This document shows, piece by piece, positions 57,362 through 64,000 of a stretch of DNA of 64,000 nt; the stretch's first letter is position 1, and every line of letters begins with the position of its first letter. The notes beneath the pieces are model-generated. The model saw nothing but the letters and a program-made list of their open reading frames with translations, was not told the DNA's origin and made no database searches. The translations under genes and the position numbers were made by a program. Source of the DNA: Paramoeba atlantica (taxonomy: Eukaryota; Discosea); the NCBI GenBank assembly GCA_977017575.1, contig CDRNVI010000032.1:186001-250000 (forward strand), read 5' to 3'.

Positions 57362-59146
57362 TCAGTTCAATTCTACACCAAATTCATTCGCAAGAGCTGT
57401 AATATCATTTCTAGTGGTCAGCTCAATCAAGTCACTGCGATCCATCTGGTGTAAAGTGAGACGCATCATGTTCCATATCTCGCGTGTACACTCTGCTCTG
57501 CGAAACAGTGTGTACTGGTGCAGCATGGGCCCATCTGCTTTATCTTCTAAAGAGGTTTCACTGGTCGCTTCATTTTGTAAATGTACTGCCCTAAGAAATG
57601 TACGTACAGCCTCCGCGTACTCCCCAAGGTTGGAGAGCGAGATGCCGCGGTTGTAGTGCACCCGAACATTACCCGGTTTAATGTCTAATGCACGGTCGTA
57701 TGCCTGAAGCGCTTCTTGCGATCGGTTCCCATTAGCTAGTGTGGCGCCCAGTTGATTCCACAAAATGGCATCGTCGGAGCGTAATGCTAAGGCGCTTTGA
57801 AAATCCGCCGCGGCGAGATCGTATTCATGGGAAAGATTGTGAACAATACCAAGCGCCAGGTGGAGGTCAGGGTCCGTGTTGCTATAGACGGCTGCTTGCT
57901 CAAGAGAGCTACTTAGGGCCTGGTGCTCGTCAGCGTTTACCTCGAGGTACTCAGATACCATTTCGTCCCCCTCGGAGGTTATTGAATCAACAGTATACGA
58001 CGCATATTCTGGATGATACCGCAGCCATTGACGTAAAATCCCAAGTGCTGCACCGGCATGTCCCTCATTCGTCAAGGAAGCGCTAAGAGAAAGATAATTG
58101 GGAAGACACAATGGATCTAATTCTACAGCCTTACGTAGTGCAATTACAGCGAGTGGGTCTTTCTCGCTCTCTTGTAGGGCATGGCCCAGTTGCTGCCATG
58201 CCTCTACGTGTTGACTATCTTTTTGGCAGGCTGCCTCAAAGGCTAGGGCAGCGGAGGCTACCGCCCCGGCGTGCAACAGATCGTTCCCTTCCTCAAAAGG
58301 AAAGTCATGAAAGCGATACGGATTGTCAGGATGAAATGGGTACTCTTCGGAAGTTTTATCCAGTCCTAACTCATTCTTGGAAAAGTTCTCATATTCTTGT
58401 TCCCAGGAAAGGTCTTCGTTGTCCGAATTTTGAAGGAAGTCTTTAGCCCAGGATTCTTCCACAGCTTGCTCCTCAAAAGTCGAGAATCCTTCGTCGTCTT
58501 GAAATTGGTTTGCCCATGACGTATTTTCCAAATCATCTGGTACCGCACTCTCATTTATTACGTCATGTTCGGTTGTTTCAGAGAAAGAGTTGTCTTGATT
58601 AACTGACTCCGAACGAGCCTCGTCAAGTTCTTCATCCAGTATCGTGGGTTCTGAATTAATATTTTGTTCACCCATGCCTTCGATAGAAAATTCTTGCACA
58701 GGTTCATTTACGATAGGCCCCGAAGCCTCTCCTACAAACCTTTCAAGCCACGCAGAGCTGTCTCCTGGGTCATCAAATCCAATATGAGCATCTGAACCAG
58801 GAACATACTCTGCATATGATTCATCCCTCATGCGCGATGGAGGTTCACCTGATTTACGCTCCTGATTCCATACGGAATCAAAAGAAACATCGAAATGTTC
58901 ATCATTTCCCGTAAAAGGGGTGATTAACGTTTCTGCGTATTCTATTGGAGGCGTCTCATCGTTGTAGTTCGAGGGAAAAGCATTAAAGTCAGCGTATAGA
59001 GGGGGCGCTTCATTCACATGAGATTCCTCCGGTGTCTCACCCCAAGTCTCAAGCGGAACCATAGGGCCTTGAAACATAGCCCCTGCTGCATCTGCAAATG
59101 TGTTCCCTCCGCAACTGGGGTCCAGTAGATCGCGAAAAAAACTCAT
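57362..59146 (-). CDS. PEX5: Peroxin 5, PTS1 import receptor (glycosomes)
   Basis: 594 codons from the Met of MSFFRDLLDPSCGGNTFADA. The single Cys near residue 11 sits in the conserved CGG context where PEX5 is ubiquitinated for recycling. The disordered acidic N-half has at least four WxxxF/Y PEX14-binding motifs: WLERF, WANQF, WAKDF and WEQEY. The C-half has seven TPRs (about 270-560), e.g. HVEAWQQLGHALQESEKDPL and VRVHYNRGISLSNLGEYAEA, which bind the C-terminal SKL-type signal. In kinetoplastids this receptor loads glycolytic enzymes into glycosomes. The frame continues upstream only through non-ATG codons. Confidence 0.93.
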   Translation of the reverse strand: MSFFRDLLDPSCGGNTFADAAGAMFQGPMVPLETWGETPEESHVNEAPPLYADFNAFPSNYNDETPPIEYAETLITPFTGNDEHFDVSFDSVWNQERKSGEPPSRMRDESYAEYVPGSDAHIGFDDPGDSSAWLERFVGEASGPIVNEPVQEFSIEGMGEQNINSEPTILDEELDEARSESVNQDNSFSETTEHDVINESAVPDDLENTSWANQFQDDEGFSTFEEQAVEESWAKDFLQNSDNEDLSWEQEYENFSKNELGLDKTSEEYPFHPDNPYRFHDFPFEEGNDLLHAGAVASAALAFEAACQKDSQHVEAWQQLGHALQESEKDPLAVIALRKAVELDPLCLPNYLSLSASLTNEGHAGAALGILRQWLRYHPEYASYTVDSITSEGDEMVSEYLEVNADEHQALSSSLEQAAVYSNTDPDLHLALGIVHNLSHEYDLAAADFQSALALRSDDAILWNQLGATLANGNRSQEALQAYDRALDIKPGNVRVHYNRGISLSNLGEYAEAVRTFLRAVHLQNEATSETSLEDKADGPMLHQYTLFRRAECTREIWNMMRLTLHQMDRSDLIELTTRNDITALANEFGVELN

Positions 59147-59476
59147 TCTTAAGTTAAGGGGATTAGTTTGAATACCGTTCACTACCACAATTCTTTTACC
59201 ATACAAACAAACTGCAACAATTTAAATAAATGCGCCTAAAAGCTTGAATCTTTTAATCAAATAGAACAAAAGTCCCAATCTATAGTAGACTAGTACGAAA
59301 TGTCTCCCTACTTATTCCAAAGAAAAGTTGCGTAAGCCCATTCCTTAAGATTTTTCTTATACAAGAATCAAACTCCAAACAGACCACCTCCTACACCTGT
59401 ATGTGTTACCTCCACAAGAATACACCTTAACGCTTCACATAAAACTCTACTTTCCCCCCACCCCTCTATTCCCCCC
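59147..59476. other. Intergenic, nothing recognised
   Basis: 330 bp between the p22 stop and the PEX5 start. AT-rich, no repeats; C-rich just before the p22 stop (59450-59480). Confidence 0.5.
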
Positions 59477-60199
59477 TCACTCCGCAAACGTTTTAAAATC
59501 CCGCAACCACCGCTCATACTCCCCTTGCTCAATATACTCACACTGCTCCTTAATAAACACCGCAAACTTATCCGTCACCCCTTTCCCCTCCAAGTAACTA
59601 TGCAACACGGTAATCACGGCCTCATCCAGGTGCGCCAACGTGGGGCCCTGGTAGTGACTCTCCAGTTCCCGGCACGTCTGGGCGGATAAGAAATCCGTAA
59701 TCCCCCGGGCGCTGGGGTAGACCACAATGTTGTCCACCACGAGCTCGTTCTCCACGGAGAGCATGGAGAACTCCACGGTGCGCTGGTGCCGCAGCGCGCG
59801 CAGCACGAACGGGTACTGCTCCACGGGCTCCTCCGTGTTCCCCGCGTCCGGGTTCCCCTTCGGGAGGGCGCAGAAGACCTCGAGCGTGGCCTCCGCGGGG
59901 CTGGCCGCGGGGTGGGACATGGTGAAGAAGCTCTTGCCGGGGTGGAGCTGGAGGGTCCAGCCATCGGGGAGGGGAGGTGGGGGGCTGCGGTCGATGGCCT
60001 GCTCGTCCGTGAGCTCCTTGTCGAGGACTTTGCAGAGGTCGGTGGGGGGGGAGGGGGAGGGGGGAGGGGGGGAGGAGGGGGTGCAGTAGGGTCGGGTGAG
60101 GGGGGAGGGGAGGGCAGTGCGCGTGAGGGGGGTGAGGGGTGTAAGGGGGTAGAGGAGGCGGGTGGGGAATTTGGGGGAACGTTGGAGGAGGGAACGCAT
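59477..60199 (-). CDS. p22/MAM33 family mitochondrial matrix protein
   Basis: 240 codons. The N-terminus (MRSLLQRSPKFPTRLLYPLT) is an Arg/Ser-rich presequence followed by a Pro-rich stretch. The body has the MAM33/p32 fold: VEQYPFVLRALRHQRTVEFS, ELVVDNIVVYPSARG and the closing helix pattern FIKEQCEYIEQGEYERWLRD, FKTFAE. Trypanosomatid p22 is a trimeric matrix protein linked to COII mRNA editing; human p32 (C1QBP) is the homologue. The first two thirds are extremely GC-rich with C-loaded codons, and a C/T leader abuts the ATG. Confidence 0.85.
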   Translation of the reverse strand: MRSLLQRSPKFPTRLLYPLTPLTPLTRTALPSPLTRPYCTPSSPPPPSPSPPTDLCKVLDKELTDEQAIDRSPPPPLPDGWTLQLHPGKSFFTMSHPAASPAEATLEVFCALPKGNPDAGNTEEPVEQYPFVLRALRHQRTVEFSMLSVENELVVDNIVVYPSARGITDFLSAQTCRELESHYQGPTLAHLDEAVITVLHSYLEGKGVTDKFAVFIKEQCEYIEQGEYERWLRDFKTFAE

Positions 60200-60519
60200 G
60201 GAGGAAGGGGAGGAGAAAGAGTGGTAAGGGAAAAGGAAAAGTATGGGGTGAAAACAATTGTTTCCCCCCTCTAATAACTAATTATAAATCCTTTCCCCTA
60301 TATATTATTTATGAATAATTATAGGGTGAAGGATGGAATATAATGGAGGTGGAGTGTTGCGTTCTATCCGAGACATGCTGATAGAAGAGATGTTATTTGA
60401 ATGAAAGTGGCATAGAAATGGAAGCCGTGGTTTTCATTAAGCGAGAAGGCTACCTCTCTGATCCGGTATGACAATACAGGAGAAAGACGATTCGGAATGT
60501 TTTTGAAAGTTTATATGAT
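60200..60519. other. p22 leader and intergenic sequence
   Basis: On the minus strand about 60 nt upstream of the p22 ATG are C/T-rich with no AG. Beyond 60260 there is AT-rich sequence with nothing recognised. Confidence 0.5.
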
Positions 60520-61686
60520 TTAAAGCGACACGTTCTCTAAATATGCTTTGATTAGATATTCGATGCCGGAGGCTGCAACAGAGTCTTTCGTTAGAATAGC
60601 ATTTACTAACACAGGTATATCGTTTTTCAGATCTAGAATGAATTCCGCAAGAAATATGAGAATATGAAAATCAGCTACCTTGTAAAGAAACGGTTTGTCA
60701 CGATATTTCTGATCAGCGAAACACCGTGCGAGGTGAAGTATAGTGGGACTCTCTTCCCCAGGGCGTGATATGCGTACGAATCGGTTTCGAAATAGAGACG
60801 AATGAAAAGGTTCTACAGCCACTGGGGAAATTAACCAACGACAATCAATTTCATGACTAGGAGCTTTAGAAACCATAGAAGGCCTTCCCGAACCAGATTT
60901 TTGAGCCTCCGCTACCTCTAAAGGTTTACTGCTATGTATCAAACCCGTCGATTGATTCGAACAGTGGAAGTAACCCAAACGATACAAATGAACGCCTTGC
61001 TGTGAAGCTTGCCATACTTCTACTTCACACTCTGCCGAATCTTTTTTGGGAGAAACTGTCACTACGATACATAAGTCTCCGAACCGGGAGCTTTCTTTCA
61101 ATCCTAAAAGTGTCTCCTCAGCAGTCATTACGACCTCTGATTTTTCTCGAAAGCCATGCGCGATAATAATGCCCAATCGTTGAAGACCAAAGAGCGAGGC
61201 AATTGTGTCAACCTGACATGTTCGAGAATCTGCAGATAATTTTGTAGAAATTTCTGTATTCTCTTGTTCAGGTTCATATATGCCGTGTATTTCTATGGCT
61301 GTGTCATTTTCGCATATTTTTCCATAGAGCACTCCGATGCGATGAAGCCTCCAAGACCGCAAAGTTGCAAAACTTTGAAACATGGATATGGCATCTTGAT
61401 CAATTTTTACCTTCTGTATGCGCGCAGGTTCCCACTTAATGCGAAGTATTTTCATAAACTCAGTAAGCTGCGCCCCTGTTATGCAACGTTGATCTTTGTC
61501 GACAGCGATTCCACAAATCTCTCTTGTGTTCTGGTTCGTTTTTGTGTGAAATAAACCAGACTCCGAACAAACTTTCTCCTTGTACAAAGGTTGTTGACAC
61601 AGATCGCATATTTGAATGTGCGGCTTCTCTTCTTTTGTGAGCTTAGAGTATTTTTCACTCATCAAACGTCGGTATTCTGCATTCAT
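60520..61686 (-). CDS. NPL4-like cofactor of Cdc48/p97
   Basis: 388 codons. The MPN-type core of NPL4 is visible: AISMFQSFATLRSWRLHRIG, VLYGKICEND (VGFLYGRY-like), IHGIYEPEQENT, DTIASLFGLQRLGIIIAHGF and TAEETLLGLKESSRFGD. With Ufd1, NPL4 recruits ubiquitinated clients to Cdc48 for extraction and proteasomal delivery. The protein is short: there is no N-terminal UBX-like domain, and the zf-NPL4 region is replaced by a Cys pair arrangement (CDLCQQPLYKEKVCSESGLF, about 26-45). This may be a divergent or reduced kinetoplastid form. Confidence 0.8.
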   Translation of the reverse strand: MNAEYRRLMSEKYSKLTKEEKPHIQICDLCQQPLYKEKVCSESGLFHTKTNQNTREICGIAVDKDQRCITGAQLTEFMKILRIKWEPARIQKVKIDQDAISMFQSFATLRSWRLHRIGVLYGKICENDTAIEIHGIYEPEQENTEISTKLSADSRTCQVDTIASLFGLQRLGIIIAHGFREKSEVVMTAEETLLGLKESSRFGDLCIVVTVSPKKDSAECEVEVWQASQQGVHLYRLGYFHCSNQSTGLIHSSKPLEVAEAQKSGSGRPSMVSKAPSHEIDCRWLISPVAVEPFHSSLFRNRFVRISRPGEESPTILHLARCFADQKYRDKPFLYKVADFHILIFLAEFILDLKNDIPVLVNAILTKDSVAASGIEYLIKAYLENVSL

Positions 61687-62313
61687 CAGCTAGGGATCTA
61701 CCAATGTAAAAAAAATTATTGATTCGTTTTCGAAATCTTATGTAATTTCGATGCAATCCAATGTGCTAGAAGATAGGGGGGATTATGTTGTGTCAACAAA
61801 AGTCGTGTTAATTTCTGGGATTAACACGACTTTAGTTCACACAACTTATGTGGCCAGAACTATTTCCCCCCCATAAGTGAGATGGCAGTGCCAGAGCGTC
61901 ATGTAATACCCCTGAAACCGCACTCTCGATGGCCAAGTCACCTTCGTTTCAAGGGAAAAGAGCGAATATGCACCCATTTTACCAAAAATAGAGAACTATT
62001 CTATTTTTTAGCATACTTTAAAAGTATGATAAAAAACAAAAGTCTTTTGTTCCTCACCACGTTTCGCATTAACACGACTTTGTTGACACAACTTTTGTTG
62101 CCTCGACTTTTGTTGACATAACTTTTTTTCCGCCCTGTATGCTAGAAAGCGAGTAATTGTTTTCTACGATTGCTAACGTTGATATCAATCTGCGCTGTAG
62201 TTGAGCGCGAAGAACATGATGGCTTCTTACTTTCTATGCTTGGTTTCGAAACATACGACCATATATTTATGGTCACTCTCACTCTAATCTGTTTTCTAAA
62301 AAATAAAAAGCCT
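61687..62313. other. Intergenic, mostly TIR element F
   Basis: Element F occupies 61776-62137. The remaining flanks show no feature. Confidence 0.6.
61776..62137. mobile_element. TA-flanked inverted-repeat element F, about 360 bp
   Basis: TA at 61774-61775 and 62138-62139. The left end begins GGGGGGATTATGTTGTGTCA and folds back on itself (AGTCGTGTTAA against TTAACACGACTTT, ending in a CCCCCC run near 61866-61872). The right end has three direct variants of ACTTTTGTTGACA and closes with CCGCCCTG. The two ends share TTATGTCAACAAAAGTCG-like sequence but the outermost bases have diverged, so it looks older than element C. No coding. Confidence 0.65.
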
Positions 62314-62868
62314 CTAAAATCTTCTTCGACCTGCTTCTGCTCGGCGCTGTGCAATAGTGCGCGACGAACGAGGAGCATTGCGTGATGCGTTGGACGTTGA
62401 CTCGGATGTTTCATGAGATCCAGTGCCCAGCCAGGCCCAAATAAACGTACCTAAAAGAGTGAGAACTCGATACACTACGTAGATCGCCATAAACCCATAA
62501 ATAATATAAAATCGGGACGAGTATAAGCTTCCTGCTTGTATCACCCAACATAACCAAAGAAAGTCCTGCGCATAGCTGTACAGACCAAGTACTTGAGCGT
62601 TTGTAATGTCCTGACTGTCTAGAAGATTGTTATACTCGTCAAAGCTCGGAGATACAGCTTTGTATAAAAACCATATCATCGTCAATTGCTGCAGCAACCA
62701 CAAAAACAATGGAAACCATACCGAAATATTGCGAAGTCCGGAAAGGTTTACGCGCAGCGTTCCTGATACCAAAAGCCAAAAAATATTTATTACCGCCGTA
62801 ATAATCAAATAAAGACGGATCCGACGCCTCGAATTACGATAAGCTCTCTTAGCGTTTTCTCTTCCCAT
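62314..62868 (-). CDS. TMEM208/SND2-like ER membrane protein
   Basis: 184 codons from the Met of MGRENAKRAYRNS. Hydrophobic segments lie at about 20-38, 50-72, 100-120 and 125-150. The plan fits TMEM208: a basic N-terminus with an ENxK-type motif, paired helices, a polar loop with DSQDITNAQVLGLYSYAQDF, another helical pair, and a basic tail (RRAEAGRRRF). SND2/TMEM208 belongs to the SRP-independent targeting route for ER membrane proteins. Similarity is by layout and loop wording. Confidence 0.72.
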   Translation of the reverse strand: MGRENAKRAYRNSRRRIRLYLIITAVINIFWLLVSGTLRVNLSGLRNISVWFPLFLWLLQQLTMIWFLYKAVSPSFDEYNNLLDSQDITNAQVLGLYSYAQDFLWLCWVIQAGSLYSSRFYIIYGFMAIYVVYRVLTLLGTFIWAWLGTGSHETSESTSNASRNAPRSSRTIAQRRAEAGRRRF

Positions 62869-63245
62869 TTTCAAGTATTACTAAAATAATCAATTTGATA
62901 AAAAACAAAATAAGACTTTAGATGTGTTGATTGTGTAATTTATATGTCGAATAATGGAGTACAGGTTTTGCTTTAAAAGTTTAAATTATACTATATTAAA
63001 AATGAATGGTTTTAAATTAAAACCATTCATTTTTCACTCCTTTTTAATCTGGGTGTTGTTCTGAAAAAAATGTAACACATGTAAACAAAGTGCCCTTGTG
63101 CTAGCATGATGCATCCTTGAAATTTAAACAATGGCTAAAAGTAAAGCCTTTTGTGCCTAAATAATAGTTGTTTCTTAGATTATTTACATTGTATTCATCA
63201 TTTCTCGTTGATGATTCATTTGTTTCATGTTCATCTACGAAAATG
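62869..63245. other. Intergenic with 31-bp palindrome
   Basis: No gene. The palindrome at 63001-63031 is listed separately; the rest is AT-rich. Confidence 0.6.
63001..63031. repeat. Perfect 15-bp-arm palindrome
   Basis: AATGAATGGTTTTAA, one A, then TTAAAACCATTCATT. It is the longest near-perfect palindrome I found in the window. Confidence 0.85.
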
Positions 63246-64000
63246 TTACAGAGTAGAAACAGAGCGTTGCGCGTGTTGAGCGTCCTCTCTAGTATGAATA
63301 AATTTAATATGCTCCGTGATCTGGCGCACCGCTATAGAGCACTCTAGAGTACGGTCTTGGAAGTTTGCATCAGAAAAGTGAAGAGGCTCAGAATCAGTAT
63401 TTGTGCTAATGCTTAACTTCGCTAGAAAGTCAGCTACCGCACTGCTTTCGCTGGAAGATACATGTTTGCTCGTTATACACCGAGTTGAGAGAGAAGCTTT
63501 TTTCATCCCTGACTCTTCTTGGATTAATGTGTCATCATTTTCTACATCAAACCCCAACGCTCTACTTATTTGGGACAATTTAATTTTTGATTTCGGAGCT
63601 CTTGATTGTAAAAACTGCAATAACCAATTGGTGCGCTTTTCCTGAAACAAGCGTCGCAGTAAAAGTTGAGTGTACCTACTCGGGGCACTGTAATACAACT
63701 GAATAAGCTTAAACACGTTTTCTGTCGCCGCGGCGCGTACAACGCACTCTGCATGTTGTATCTCCGTACGACCCATATCTTTCAAGGTTAAGGCAGTGAA
63801 TTCTGCGGCAATACCGCCGGCATTACCCATTAAAGCACAATATATGAGATGAAGTGCGCCAAACTCGTATCGTGTTTCACGCGCAGAGCAACATGGTAAA
63901 CGGTGTAGAGCTTGTATGCGACCTTGCAATTGGTTGAATTCTAGAAGATCTCCAAGCTCAAGAGTCAGCCGGGCATGCGCTTCCAGAACCTCAATCGTAA
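63246..64000 (-). CDS. SAC3/GANP-domain protein, THP3/LENG8-like (partial, 5-prime end missing)
   Basis: The gene runs off the right edge. The visible reading frame starts TIEVLEAHARLTLELGDLLE, then FNQLQGRIQALHR and RYEFGALHLIYCALMGNAGG. These match the SAC3/GANP core of LENG8/yeast Thp3 (LGEFNQCQ.QL..LY, then an EF.AYRILYY-type helix and a T.EL..L segment). The C-terminal 100 residues are polar and unconserved. Thp3 with Csn12 links transcription elongation and mRNA processing in yeast. The internal TTG that would give a 227-codon frame is not the true start. Confidence 0.78.
   Translation of the reverse strand, partial: TIEVLEAHARLTLELGDLLEFNQLQGRIQALHRLPCCSARETRYEFGALHLIYCALMGNAGGIAAEFTALTLKDMGRTEIQHAECVVRAAATENVFKLIQLYYSAPSRYTQLLLRRLFQEKRTNWLLQFLQSRAPKSKIKLSQISRALGFDVENDDTLIQEESGMKKASLSTRCITSKHVSSSESSAVADFLAKLSISTNTDSEPLHFSDANFQDRTLECSIAVRQITEHIKFIHTREDAQHAQRSVSTL

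Noticed and set aside
59622-60274. Long frames on both strands over p22
   Set aside because: Pro/His- or Gly-rich shadows of the GC-rich p22 gene.
1-64000. CRISPR arrays, rRNA genes, telomeric repeats
   Set aside because: None seen; the tandem repeats present are only two to three units long.

Overview
This window looks like nuclear DNA of a kinetoplastid protist (Euglenozoa). About 40 genes are readable. All of the recognised ones lie on the minus strand, each is uninterrupted even when over 1,000 codons long, and they are spaced about 1.6 kb apart. That is the layout of one long directional (polycistronic) gene cluster. The proteins agree: the small-subunit protein uS4 opens like the trypanosomatid form, the H2A is the long-tailed H2A.Z of trypanosomes, a PEX5 receptor (glycosomal import in this group) is present, and a p22/MAM33 protein and two leucine-rich-repeat proteins are found. 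The moderate AT content and compact genes would fit an early-branching lineage (Perkinsela- or bodonid-like), but the species is a guess. No introns, rRNA, functional tRNA or CRISPR were seen.

Layout, left to right (transcription runs right to left). 109-7297: leucyl-tRNA synthetase, a membrane protein, a small unknown and histone H2A.Z. 7298-10962: a graveyard of mobile-element pieces (PIF1-like helicase fossil, helix-turn-helix transposase piece, tRNA-like pol III head, dispersed repeats) around a zinc-ribbon reading frame. 10963-25465: CDC27/APC3, Hsp70-interacting protein, proteasome Rpn9, an LRR protein, Ssf1/PPAN, eIF3d, COX17 and MRTO4. 25466-27215: a second repeat-rich gap. 27216-33032: a HEAT-repeat protein, a probable organellar protein and uL1. 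33033-35002: a third repeat-rich gap with decayed plus-strand coding. 35003-50803: ABC-class ATPase, uL10/P0, SET methyltransferase, beta-adaptin (AP-4-like), uS4, RBM34/Nop12, tubulin cofactor B, PHO80-type cyclin, ESCO acetyltransferase and a second LRR protein. 51356-64000: aldo/keto reductase, DHX37/Dhr1 helicase, a possible bL9m, PEX5, p22/MAM33, NPL4, TMEM208 and a THP3/LENG8-like gene cut by the window edge.

Functionally this is housekeeping, with many ribosome genes: uL1, uL10 and uS4, plus assembly factors Ssf1, MRTO4, RBM34/Nop12 and DHX37, and eIF3d and LeuRS for translation. Four genes (H2A.Z, Ssf1, the ABC-class ATPase, p22) have very GC-rich, C-loaded 5-prime parts preceded by pyrimidine-rich leaders.

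The most unusual content is between genes. At least six unrelated-in-sequence elements of about 180-530 bp are flanked by TA and end in C/G runs. They share one architecture: a terminal inverted repeat, a fold-back of one end in several, and several subterminal copies of the end motif. DNA transposons of Tc1/mariner type are not a usual component of kinetoplastid genomes, so this population of TA-inserting elements is the main thing to follow up.
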